A stretch of 64,000 bases of DNA. Source: Umbelopsis ramanniana AG (lineage: Eukaryota; Mucoromycota; Umbelopsidomycetes; Umbelopsidales; Umbelopsidaceae). The stretch lies in contig NW_026252163.1 of NCBI RefSeq assembly GCF_025399195.1, positions 21,032 through 85,031 on the forward strand, written 5' to 3'. The position numbers were made by a program, and so were the translations under genes. Position 1 is the first letter of the stretch. Every line of letters starts with the position of its first letter. Below the pieces are notes generated by a model that was not told the origin of the DNA, did no database searches, and saw only the letters and a list, made by a program, of their open reading frames with translations. This document shows positions 25,588 to 39,110 of the stretch, one piece after another.

Positions 25588-26950
25588 TAATTGAAGTAGA
25601 GATCAACAGTGGGAAAATGTGGAAAACGGCGAATTTCGGTTTTTAATTGTCATGTTCGCGCTGAGGTGGTCTCACTCGCTTTAAAAGATAACCCTTATCT
25701 GGACTACTTTTTGTCTTGGTAAAAAGTCCTCATTTGACGTAACCCGACTTGCTCAACTTTATTTTTTCACACTGGACTTTCTGCTTACCAGAATTCCGCT
25801 GACATGAGGTTTTATTAGACATTCTCTATGCTATAGAATCTTTTCTTCCCAGTCGCTTGTCTAAACTAAGCCCTGTTCTTAAAGAAAGTATGTGGTACCG
25901 TGGTACAGTGATCCGTCCTTCCGGAAAAAGGAGGAGTGGAAAGGGACTGTCGCACGTATTGGCATGATGCCAATTATCGAAAGACTTGGATCGGTTACTC
26001 TCATGCTACTTTACCTCCTCAGTCCCACGTACGCCACTAACTCCATAATTGGCCTATCGAATAAGGTGGATGACCATTTGGACCCCACTTGTTATCACAC
26101 CTGCCCTACAAATGCTGCCAAGCGTCCCTTACTAGCAGCCATTAGCTAAAAGTAGGCCCTTGCCCTTTCCTTTGAACGCACCACCCCATCTATTTGTTCT
26201 TATTAGGATTGCAGCCACTCTATAGACCTCATGTCTAAAGTATCATTCAGTGGTGTACCAGTTCTTTATGGGTAATGGTTATGTTATTAAGATATGTATA
26301 ACATTTATTGGTGTTGTTACTCGGATGAAAAATCGCTATTGCCTTGGCCGTACCATGGCACATTCTCTATTTGTAACATATTGTTATCAGAATGCACACA
26401 GTACAAACTCCACCATTATACGGGCCGAGAACCGCCACCATAGATTGTTCCCAGACTATATGGTGATCATCTTATACGGTCATAACTTCTGTAATTTGCT
26501 TTAAATGACTTGTCTTTTGAGATGATATGTCATATGATACACAGTTTTCTTGTCGACTACCAAATTTGAAATGTTTGTTACAGGGGTCTTTGGCATTATT
26601 CGTACACCTTGAAAAAACTTTTAATGCGGACGGTAGAAATTAGGGTTTTACATTTGAGTTGGGAAACTTGAGTTCTTTCTATGCAGTGTTTTTGGGGAAT
26701 TCACTGAAACTGCACGGCAAGCTGGTTCTCACGGTGTCATCGCAACAATCGCAGTAAAAAATTCCGGGCCCAAGAGGAAAAGCTTAATGAATGCAAATTT
26801 AAATTATCCTTTTTGTAATTGCTTTCATATTTTTACCAGACGTCTTTATATAGCACTCTAACATTTATTATAATAAAACCAAAAAATGACAATTCGTTCG
26901 GAGTCAACCACAACGATCGGCAAAAAGATTTGCGGCAAATGCTGTCTCCC
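25588..26950. other. Gene-poor intergenic region, about 1.36 kb
   Basis: I find no supported gene. Open frames here (around 25892-26149 and 26250-26504) are short, and the first lacks an ATG at its head. The region just upstream of 25620 should contain the methyltransferase promoter. Confidence 0.5.
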
Positions 26951-26964
26951 AAAAAAATAAAAAA
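26951..26964 (-). terminator. Pol III terminator of the tRNA-Gln gene
   Basis: Two T-runs on the minus strand (TTTTTT, then TTTTTTT) start 3 nt after the mature tRNA 3' end. This is the normal RNA polymerase III stop signal. Confidence 0.85.
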
Positions 26965-26966
26965 GC

Positions 26967-27038
26967 AGGTCCTACCGAGAATCGAACTCGGGCTGCCAGA
27001 TTCAAAGTCTGGAGTCATAACCATTAGACCATAGAACC
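26967..27038 (-). tRNA. tRNA-Gln (anticodon UUG)
   Basis: Reading the minus strand, the acceptor arms GGTTCTA and TAGGACC pair with one G-T wobble. The anticodon stem is CCAGA/TCTGG with loop CTTTGAA, so the anticodon is TTG and decodes CAA. The T arm carries GTTCGATTC. The D-arm contains GGTCTAATGGTTATGA. Length is 72 nt with no intron and no encoded CCA, as expected for a nuclear eukaryotic gene. Box A and box B lie in the D and T arms. Confidence 0.96.
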
Positions 27039-28681
27039 GCTCGATGTCAAATCGTAAATTTTGTGTTATTTATCTTGTTAATATAAATTCTCAATTGTAT
27101 ACCACAAGTGGCTTATTTAAACGTCCTTCATACCTTGCTCAATCACTTTAAAGCTTTTTTTATACTTAACACAGTACAATGCATTTAAACAAAAAAATTA
27201 TTTGTTCTAAACCGCGTTGTTTTGTCATTTTCTTACTTTGGTTATTGCGAATTTAATAATTAATATCAAAATTACTTCGTGTCTAAGTATGCTTACGGCG
27301 GTGGTGGAACTGTATCTATGGGTGATAAGATGTTACTGATGCCATTTGGGCTGATTTTTACTGAGTTGTTCCACAAAAATTTAATGCGTCTGTTCACCAG
27401 CTTTCGTTAAAGTTTTGAAAAGAGGTCTAACAACATTGGAATACTTATAAGAAAAAATTAGATGAAATATTTTGATAGCTTCCTTTATGTTGAGCTTGTT
27501 GTAGCTTTATATACAGCGAATGCTGTGCTATATTTTGAATAGAATTTTTAGCAGTTTGGTACTGTCTTTCAGTATGCTATTACAAGACTCTATGTTTAAT
27601 TCGGTGCATACATTCCTCTCAATGACACACCAGCTTGTAAAATATACTGCGTAGTAATTCATTGTAATTGTACTCATTCTCTAAGGAGGAAATAATTGTA
27701 AGCAGCAATCTAGTCATCGCACCGGTACATGTACCATTCATCTATTTTTCAGGAAGAACCTGATTATAGGAGTGCCTCTACATAAATACCAAATACCTGA
27801 TATTATGCAAAAGAGCGGGTGTAAATTTCCAGATAATTTTTGAGCAGAGCAAACACCCCATTAGCTATCTGAGCGATAACATTTCTATAAGCTACGTTTT
27901 ATTCCATCACCACATATCATGGCTTGTGGAAGTTTAGCTGGATAAACTTCACTGAAAGATGCCGATATTTTGTGTGATTAGTCTAGTGAATAAATCACCT
28001 TACTTCCTAGATCTGCTTATGTACCCTGAATATGACAGTGAGATAAATAAAACTCGATAAATGCAACATTACAAGCAGAATAACGGGAGAAAGAAGCCAA
28101 AAAAAATTTCCTTGGAGATTTGAAGTTAAATAAACCAAGTAAACGTTAGTTCGTTCCTGCTAAAAAGTTGTTGAATTATCTAACGCTTTATAGAAAGTCA
28201 TTATGAAATCTCATCATATTTTACTCGGCAAACGGATACGTAGTTTTTGCAAAGAGGGCGATTTTCAGGTTGCTCAGATATTCCACTGGTAAATTTAAAA
28301 GATAAAGTCAGTGTCAAACTTGACTAGAGCTTTATTACGAAATGTAACATAGTATTCAATGCGTACCTCATGAACTTGAGCATCCACTGAGCCTTACTCG
28401 TACGAAGTCTATAAGCTAATATTTTCGCCTTTCCAAAACTTCATTAAGAGAAATGGTCGGATATAAGGTTTAAAGAATGAATAAGAATAAGTCTTATTTA
28501 TTGGTAGCGTTGGTTAGCGTTGATGCACACAATCAATTTATTATAATGGGGTGTGGAAAAAGAAACCGCTACTGTTCATCGCACAATCACGTGAGATCCA
28601 AATTAGGCAATTCGCAGGGTAGAGACGGCTTCTCGCAGTCTGTCTCCGGGTAGATCTTCCTTTCACATCACATCTTTGATC
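27039..28681. other. AT-rich intergenic region and eL36 promoter, about 1.64 kb
   Basis: No coding region is recognised; it is AT-rich throughout. The 3' part should hold the ribosomal-protein promoter. A direct repeat of tagcgttg occurs twice within 20 bp at about 28504-28522, roughly 160 bp before the start codon, and could be a factor site. That role is inference only. Confidence 0.5.
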
Positions 28682-29563
28682 ATGCCCGCCACTGGCATTG
28701 CTACCGGACTGAACAAAGGCCACATCACTGCCCGCCGTGAGCTCAAGGTCACTCCTTCCTACAAGAAGGGTGTATGTATCTCAATTCCTCTCTTACATTG
28801 TCGTTTTTTCTTCCACCTTCTTTTTTTTTTTTTTTTCATATGAGCCCATGGATGTATCCATCGATCATCACCCACCAGAAACAACTCATCTATCATCGAC
28901 ATCCATACATCGAGTAAACATATCCATCCATCATATCAACTCAAAATGTCACGAAACTTTCGTCATTCGAAATACCAACCATTACTGCCAGCCGATGGCA
29001 CATTTGCGGTTTCAAAATGTCAAATGTCCATCATACTGAAGACCAATTAACCTGGGACTTCAAATTTCACAATTTTACGGCAACGTGTACCTTTTCAACC
29101 CTACAACAGTGGAAACTTCTCCGGAAAGTTGCTTGTGAAGGTCAAAGGGCTACACCATTTCCAACGCTTCGACAGCAATTCGGTCAATTCGCCAATAATA
29201 TTTGTCTCTTCTCATACCGATTCGTTTTCTTCAAATTTACCAGTCTTCATTCTCATGTCATCCAACGCTAACGCTATTTCTTACGCACAGGTCCAAAGCA
29301 AGCGCACCAAGTTTGTTCGCGACCTCGTCCGTGAGGTCACTGGCTTCGCTCCTTATGAACGTCGTATCATGGAATTGATCAAGAACTCCAAGGACAAGCG
29401 TGCCAAGAAGCTCTGCAAGAAGAGAGTAAGTACAACCTTAATAAACTGCATTAGCATAAATTAATCCTAACCATCATTACTTTTATAGCTTGGTACATTC
29501 GTTCGTGCTAAGGCAAAGGTTGAGGAACTCACCAACGTCATTGCTGAATCTCGTCGTCATTAA
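28682..29563 (+). CDS. rpl36: 60S ribosomal protein eL36
   Basis: Component of the large ribosomal subunit. Three exons, 28682-28771 (30 codons), 29291-29425 (45 codons) and 29489-29563, give 99 residues, normal for eL36. The protein starts [20 protein letters not shown] and contains the family core [20 protein letters not shown] followed by [20 protein letters not shown]. It ends AESRRH. The first intron is 519 nt, about seven times the local average, and carries a GTATGT donor. The second intron is 63 nt. Long first introns are common in fungal ribosomal-protein genes and often affect expression. I found no clear C/D or H/ACA snoRNA inside. Confidence 0.97.
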
Positions 29564-29724
29564 GCGAGAGTCAACTGATATACTGGATAGAATTATCAAT
29601 CTTCAAATATACGCACGACCTCAATAAAAAAATGCACAGCTTTCTTTTGGTTCATTATGCTTTAAAGACATGAGGGGAAAATATAATACATTGGAAAGAG
29701 AATACAACGTGTGACAAAGGACAT

Positions 29725-32415
<2,691 letters not shown>

Positions 32416-33016
32416 GGTGTGATGGATGTAGTATATAGAGGTTGAGTGAGGAAGGCTACTTGATTCTTGAGGTACTCTGGTTTATGTCGATTTGTTCGGT
32501 TCGGAGCTGGTGTTTTTGGACTGCAGACACATTTTTTTCGACGTCATGGGATTTCGCTGATTCAATTCACAATGTGGCGGATGAGAGTGTATTGACATTT
32601 GAACGAATACGTATGGAATATTATAACTGTTGCTGTACAAAAAATTATCAAAAGAATAAAGAAATATATGATATAAAGGGCAATGTTTGATAGCAAGCGA
32701 CGGGAGAGCACAAAAGCAATGTGACATGCAAATCAAGCTTCTCCATAAGTGAAGTAAAGAAAATGAGTGTTATACGTAAGAGTAGAGTATAAAAGGGATT
32801 TCCGGAAAACCAAAATCAAGGAAAAATATAAATATATTTGAAAGGATTGCCAGCAAATGAAAGAAAAAGCTTGTTACGGCCATACCTAACCAGTCGTAAT
32901 TTCGAGGGAAAAGGCATTACAGTCTCAAGTCTCGGTTTGGCGCTCGTACGCGCATTCTTGCTGTTTCCTGTATAATATGCTCCGCAGTCTTGGAACAGGA
33001 AGGTCCTTCACAATGG
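32416..33016. promoter_or_regulatory. Upstream region of snf1, 601 bp
   Basis: Lies between the snf1 start (-) and the stop of the upstream bHLH gene (-). It should contain the snf1 promoter and 5' leader plus the bHLH 3' region. No coding frame is supported. Confidence 0.45.
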
Positions 33017-33982
33017 TTAGTGACCGTTGCGGCAAAATCGAAGTTCAGCTTCAAGTTGAGCAACCTGCGATTGATACTGTGCTATTTGATCTTCCAGGGA
33101 TTTGATGAACTCGATGCTACTTTGCAAAATCAAGCCTTTGTTGGATTTATTATATTTTCCTTCTGGCGTGTCTTCCGGAAGTAAAAATCCAATCTTCTAC
33201 TATGATAGTTAGTAAACGCGCGGAAAATTTCCTGCCTCATGGCGGCAAAGTTCGGTACCTGAATGCATTCGTTGATATGGTCACGTCTCCGTCTTTCCAC
33301 TAATATTGACGTTGGAAAGAAAATTGATGGTTGATGAGAAGATCACCGATATATTTGGAGCACACATGATTTACCTGCGTTATGAGACTCTCTGCGTCTT
33401 CGACGTCTTTCCATAGCCTGCTGCAAGCTATTACAAAAGCAAATTGAGAATGTTCATTCGAAGATATGGTGGCAGCATTCAATAAAAAACCTTATTTGCT
33501 TACTTTGCTTGTGTCCTAGGATCGTCCTCGTAGCTACTAGCAGACAAGCTCGCATGATCCATTGAATATGGATGAGTTGGAATAGAATTTAGTCCAGAAT
33601 GGGCTTGGTTTGGTGAATCAGGAGCCGACCATGCCTGGTTAGAGCCTTCTGGTATCATTCGGTGAGCATATGCGTTTTTGATGCCAATAGGAATTGATCC
33701 GTGTATTGTAAGCGAATCGACTTGATACGGAGGAATAGGATCTGAAGGGCCAGTGAACAAAGGTTCAGAGGCGACCTTGAAAGGCATGGAATCATGAGAT
33801 CCAATCCCGTCGAGATCGGAAAAGTAACTGAGTTGTCTCATATCCACATAACCAGTCTCAGTAAGAAAGCGGTCTTCATCCATAGGTAGCGAATTTCCAT
33901 CGTTTGAATGGTGCCTATCTTTGAGGATCTGAAGATGGTACGCTGTCGGATACTTGAGTTGCATTTGTTGTGCACTGGCCAT
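33017..33982 (-). CDS. bHLH transcription factor (USF/MITF/SREBP-like basic region)
   Basis: Start ATG 33982 (MASAQQMQLKYPTAYHLQIL). The first exon (to about 33502) is a low-complexity, Ser/Pro-rich probable activation region. Three short exons then build the bHLH. The basic region reads RRRRRESHNAVERRRRDHIN, split by an intron after NA. Helix 1 is ECIQ-IGFLLPED, the loop is TPEGKYNKSNKG, and helix 2 is LILQSSIEFIKSLEDQIAQY, followed by a short leucine-rich coil QSQVAQLEAEL. His, Glu and Arg in the basic region (HNAVERRRR) predict binding to CACGTG-type E-boxes. The stop is at 33017. The target pathway is unknown; SREBP-specific Tyr in the basic region is not seen. Confidence 0.85.
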
Positions 33983-35039
33983 TTGAAGTGAAGATGAGAG
34001 AAAAGGTGATAAAAGGTGTTTTGAAAAAGATTGAAACTTTCATAAACAATAAAGGAGTTTCGTAATCTTCAAAAAGAGAGAAAATGCGTCACTGAATAGA
34101 AAATGGCATGCAAACCGTTGTTTTCTACCCGGTGGTCATTCTCGTTGTGGGAATATGCAATGGATGTTGACAAGTTGAATTTCTTTTTCGAGCGAGAAAG
34201 AGACAATCTTCCTGTCAAGAAAACAATCCCACCAGGACGCTCATGTCACATTTTCTACTATCAATGTAGATGTGAACCATTTACACGAATGCTACTCGTT
34301 AATACAGTGTCGGAAAGGTATAAGTGCTTCGAGATGTACATTCAAATCCGAACAAAACGCAAGATATGTCCCTTAGCTTGTCAAAGATAGTGTACTATCA
34401 TGTGGGTAAGGATTGAATGGTTTTGTCATGGATCACAGCACTTTTGGGGATTTGGCTGCGTCAGGTGAACAAAGATTCACAAATAAGGAAACATGAGAAT
34501 TCAACAGTAGCATTTTGCAGCCGAGGGCTGACATCTTTTGCTCATATTCGCATGGGTATAGAGGCTGTAAATATGCTGTGGTATAATACAATAATTCTTT
34601 TTTCTTTATAAAATACGATTATTTCTTCTGGTGTAAATGGAACGTAGATTCCGTTCTTCTTCACACATGTGAATATCAAAGATGAAAGAGGTATGAAGTC
34701 AAAGTATGGCAAAAGTGGAAACAGTACCAGTAGGCAAAAATTGGATGAAGAAACAATAAATTAATAGCACAAGTACCGAATACTCCAAATGTACCAAAGC
34801 TGACGGTAAGTCCAGTTGAAAGTAGGTACCTAATTTACAGCCTGTTAGGAATGAGGTAGTCCTCATTCTGGGGTTGTATCACCACTTTAAAAAGTAAGTT
34901 GAAACTGCTATTGAAACTTGAAACCTTTTTATTACAATATTCTCCTCTTGTTTGGACTGAAGCTATTTGGACTGAAGCCATTGTACAAAAAAGCCGGAAA
35001 GAGCTGTTGAAATATTATTTTGTTTACGACTTACAGCTC
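33983..35039. promoter_or_regulatory. Divergent intergenic region, about 1.06 kb
   Basis: Separates the bHLH gene (-) from the coiled-coil gene (+). A 95-codon ATG frame at 34103-34390 is not supported by any family resemblance. A small tandem duplication (ctatttggactgaagc, then catttggactgaagc) occurs near 34960-34980. Otherwise I see nothing specific. Confidence 0.4.
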
Positions 35040-37503
35040 ATGGCTGATCCCAGCTCTACAGCAGAAATGCCAGGAAACCACAACACCTCACATGACCCAT
35101 TGAGCGACAGTCTCGAATACTTGCTAGCATCACGACAATCGCATCAGGACGACACAACTGACATCAATTGCTGCTGTGGCGAGATTGAATGTCCAAGCCA
35201 GAAGCAATATGAGCAGAGTCTCCAAAAGGCGGAATCAGACGCAAGATTAGCTGCAGGTACGGGTAAAGAACGGTAATACCAGCTCATGACGTGAGGAAGT
35301 CTAACAATATTATGCAACTTTTGAATCAGAAATTGGCCAAACTTTGCTGCATAAGCATGAACGCTACACAATGGACGCTCAGGCCATTCAAGCCGAGTTG
35401 GAACAGAAGGTGAGTTCTTCCTCTTAAAGGATAAAGTTGATGGCATGTATGTTAACCGCTTGCTTCACTATGTAGATCAAATTAATTTCCGCCGAAAAGA
35501 AAGAGTTGGAAAGGCTGAACCATGAAGCAAAGATTGAAAACGAGCAAGCGAAAGACGACCGAGTTAGAGCTATTGCTGAACGAGAGAGATCGAAAAAGGT
35601 TAGTATTGTGACAATTCGTCGCATAAATGTAGGATAATGCTGAATGACTTGTACTTGATAGATGGTAGAAGCTGTGCAAAAAGACCTCGAAATAATCTCT
35701 ATACGGTGTAAGAACTTAGAGGACGAAAATCAAGCTAAGAAGTCAGAAATCGCAGAAATTAAGGCATTGCAAGTGATAGTTGCGCAGAGCCATTCTATGG
35801 AGCAAACAATGCAGAGCAAGGTACGATCTTAAATCTCCGTATCGCTGGCAATGGTAGGCCTCGACTCACTCAATTTAATAATGATAGGTTGACGACCTTT
35901 TGCAAGAGCTTAGCAGTGTACAAAAAAACGAAGCAGCGGTCGAGTCCAAGTATCGAAAGCTGAAATCTCGATACGGTAAATTATGTGGTGAGGATGAGCT
36001 ATTGAGTTAAAGGATGGCGGGTTAAATATGTTGGATTTCATTAGAGGCACTGCATGCATCATATCATATGACGAAACGACAGATGAAAGAGCTGGAGAGT
36101 AGCAGTGAAGATTACAAGGCACTGGCTTGGTTGAAGGAATCTAATAACAAGATGCGACAAGACTTATTACATGTACGTGATAGGGTAATAAGTGCTCGAA
36201 GTGAGATGTGAAATATGCTAACAATCGTGCATACTAGATTTCCAAAGGTTCTCCCAATAAAGAAACACAAGGCGCTCAATTAATCTCATTAATTCAGGAG
36301 CTTGCCACAGCAAATAACAAGCTTAAAGGAGAAATCTTAAATCAACAAGAGACCATTTCAGCACTTTCTTCACGTGTACAAGAAGCGGAAAATGATACAA
36401 AGAACGACGAGGATGAGGATTACGACCACATTCATCATAATGCAGAATCAAGGGATAATTTTTCTATTCCAATGCCCAAGCATAAACATGCAAAATCAAC
36501 CGATATGTCAAGCCAATTAAGTGGATCATGGACGAGCAGTATCTTAGCTACTTCTCCTCCTCGATTCAATGTAAACGTGCCCGAGGATGTCGGCAATCAT
36601 AAACCTCAACCTATATCCCTACTATCGAAGCTGGAAGAGGCGCAAAAGTCAAACCTGTCACAGTCACTGCCTGGAAAACCAATAATGTTTAAAAAGCCGG
36701 AGAGCATGATCAGTGTTGATACTTACGCAGGAGATGCCTCTATCAACCCACAGCGCAGTACCAGTACACCTATGAAGACCAAATTTGGCTCCCCATTATC
36801 TCAGTCCAGTATATTCGTGACTCCTTCACCACCCCACTCACCAAGTTATGGTGGACAAGAGTTACGTCACCCATACAAGGTGCTATATGACCTTGCGTTT
36901 AATCTACAGAAGAGACTCAGCGGCACGGAAATAAGAATTCTCAATCGAAGGCTGCATCGTGCATTTGATATGCTCAAGTTAACGGATTTATCCAATTCTA
37001 TCATTGAAAATGTAAATCAAGATATTCAAGCATTGGATAGTCGATTTTCATGGGTTCAACAAGGCGTCAAGGATCAAGAGCAACCATGGGCTCAGGAAAC
37101 AATTTCTCTCGGCAGCTTCTTTGTCATGGTCAAGCTTGTGCAGGATCTTTTGGCGGAGATAGGAAATTTACGGACGACGTTAAACAGTTTGCAGGTCGAA
37201 TACGTTAACAAAGTCAACGAGAATCAAAGCTTTGTTGAAAAGGCATTGGAAGAGCAATCAGATTCAAGCAAGCTAGACAAGTCTGAGTCTAAACAGACGG
37301 ATAATACAGGAACGTTTGCCTGGCTTTCGTCCATAATATATCGGACGTCCGGCTCCGTTGCGTCTGTCAAAAACAGCGATGACGACTCAGTCCATTCTAG
37401 CACAGAAGAAATTTCTGAAGCTGGCAACACGAGTTCTATATCTTACTTATCTAATTCTATATATCGAATTGCAAACACTTTGCAAGGTGGCCAAAAATAT
37501 TGA
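35040..37503 (+). CDS. Long coiled-coil protein of unknown function
   Basis: Not recognised by name. First in-frame ATG is at 35040 (MADPSSTAEMPGNHNTSHDP). Six short exons with small introns lead into a long 3' exon from about 36239. A Cys cluster (INCCCGEIECPSQKQYEQ) near residue 45 is followed by about 300 residues of heptad-rich coiled coil (ELEQKIKLISAEKKELERL, SKYRKLKSRYEALHASYHMT). A Ser/Pro-rich linker comes next. A compact C-terminal helical block, HPYKVLYDLAFNLQKRLSGT then EIRILNRRLHRAFDMLKLTD and FSWVQQGV (about 36870-37070), looks like a conserved domain. The layout suggests a scaffold for septum, spindle-pole or polarity proteins, but this is inference. No membrane segment is visible. 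Confidence 0.7.
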
Positions 37504-37643
37504 GAAATTAAACGTTTTCGGCTAAAGTATAAAGATCTGAGGAAATGATTCATCTGAAATTATCGGGGCTCAGCCAATAAAATCAGTTCACTCATTGTGT
37601 CTCACGTAAAAGTCACTTTTTTTTACGTTTAGAACTGTTACAA

Positions 37644-38869
37644 ATGTCAAATCCTACTACACCACCTACAGACAAACTTGACTGGCAAAACATCGGTTTT
37701 CAATACCGTGATATCAATGGATATGCCAAATATACCTGGACTCCCGAGAATGGTTGGGATGAAGGATCGCTAGAAACGAATCCTTACCTCAACGTTCACA
37801 TGTGCTCGACTGGTTTGAATTATGGTCAAGAGGTAAAGGGTGCTCGAAGAAACATGGTTAATTATCATCAGCGTAGTTGCTGATTTTTTTTGCACAGTGT
37901 TTTGAAGGGTTGAAAGCTTTTCGTACAAAGGACGGACGCATCCGCGTGTTTCGACCTCACGAAAATGGCAAGCGTATGAACCTGACAGCCGCCTTCGGCT
38001 CCATGCCTGGAATTCCGGAAGAAATCTTTTTAGAGGCTATCAAGAAGACTGTTCAAGCTAATTTGGAGTATGTTCCACCATATGGCTCTGGTGGTTCGTT
38101 GTACTTAAGACCTTTGTTGTTTGGAAGCGGCCCTATGATTGGGTTGTCGCCAGCTCCTGAGTTTACTTTCATCGTTTTCGGTGTCCCAGTCGGAAACTAT
38201 TACAAGGATGGTGTTAAGCCTGTCGACGCTTGCATTATTGAAGACTTTGACCGCTGTAAGCATTTCTTTTTATTTTTTATTTGCATATTTATGCTTGTGG
38301 GATGGACATTAAGCGTTTGTTTCATTTTTTTTCCCATTATATCAGCTGCTCCTCTGGGCACAGGCTCTTTCAAGCTCGGAGGAAATTACGCTCCAGTATT
38401 TCTTCCTACCGAAAAGGCAAAAAAGCAAGGATTCCCAATCACCCTGCATCTCGACTCCAAAACACATACATACGTGGACGAGTTTTCCACGTCTAACTTT
38501 GTGGCTCTTAGCAACAAGGATGGGGTCACTACATTGGTGACACCTAACGGCCGGACAATTTTACGATCTGTGACACGAATTTCCTTGGTAGAGATAGCAC
38601 GCGACCTTGGTTGGACGGTCGAAGAGCGTGATGTTCCTTTCAGTGAGATTGAGGAAGGCAAGTTTGATGAAATCGCAGCTTGTGGAACGGCAGCTGTAAT
38701 CACTCCCGTAAAGAGAATTTCTCGAGGAGAGAAATCCTACAACATTGGATCTGGAGAACAGACTGAAATTGGCGCTGGCTTTGAAGCTCTTTATAAACAG
38801 TACAAAGCTATTCAAAATGGCGATATAGCAGACACCAAGGGCTGGATGTGGCCGGCAGAAGGATTTTAA
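37644..38869 (+). CDS. Branched-chain amino acid aminotransferase-like (class IV PLP enzyme)
   Basis: Transfers amino groups between branched-chain amino acids and 2-oxoglutarate. Exons 37644-37832, 37898-38255 and 38346-38869 give 356 residues. Signatures are YGQECFEGLKAFRTKDGRIR (with the junction after YGQE), FRPHENGKRMNLTAAFGS, GGSLYLRPLLFGSGPMIG, and KLGGNYAPV, whose Lys is the PLP-binding residue. The PLP phosphate region is DEFSTSNFVAL. The C-terminal FDEIAACGTAAVITPVKRI is typical of the family. The start MSNPTTPPTDKLDWQNIGF has no obvious mitochondrial presequence, so a cytosolic enzyme is likely. The specific substrate could be another hydrophobic amino acid. Confidence 0.9.
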
Positions 38870-39110
38870 TATATGAGCCTTGTTTCTTGTGAAATTAAAC
38901 CAACGCTCAAGCTTTGTTTCACGGGCCAAGAGTGCATCGTGAGGCTGGACAGAAGTGGCAATAAGGCTGGCATTTTTCCTATGCTCTGGGAAGGGGCGAT
39001 TGGTTGCTCCCCGCTGTGCCTGAACTGATATAAAAATAAAATTTTAAAGCTGCATTCAAGCTCCTCTAAATTGATATCTGTTGCTCCCCTTGTTTCTATC
39101 GGCAAACAGC

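Noticed and set aside
25892-26149. 85-codon frame in the gene-poor region
   Set aside because: Begins at a non-ATG codon, no domain, no conserved pattern.
26250-26504. 84-codon frame in the gene-poor region
   Set aside because: No family resemblance; likely chance.
28772-29290. C/D-box snoRNA inside the eL36 intron
   Set aside because: No paired RTGATGA and CTGA boxes with proper spacing and terminal stem could be found by eye.
34103-34390. 95-codon ATG frame in the divergent region
   Set aside because: No recognised domain; composition looks random, with no neighbouring splice sites.
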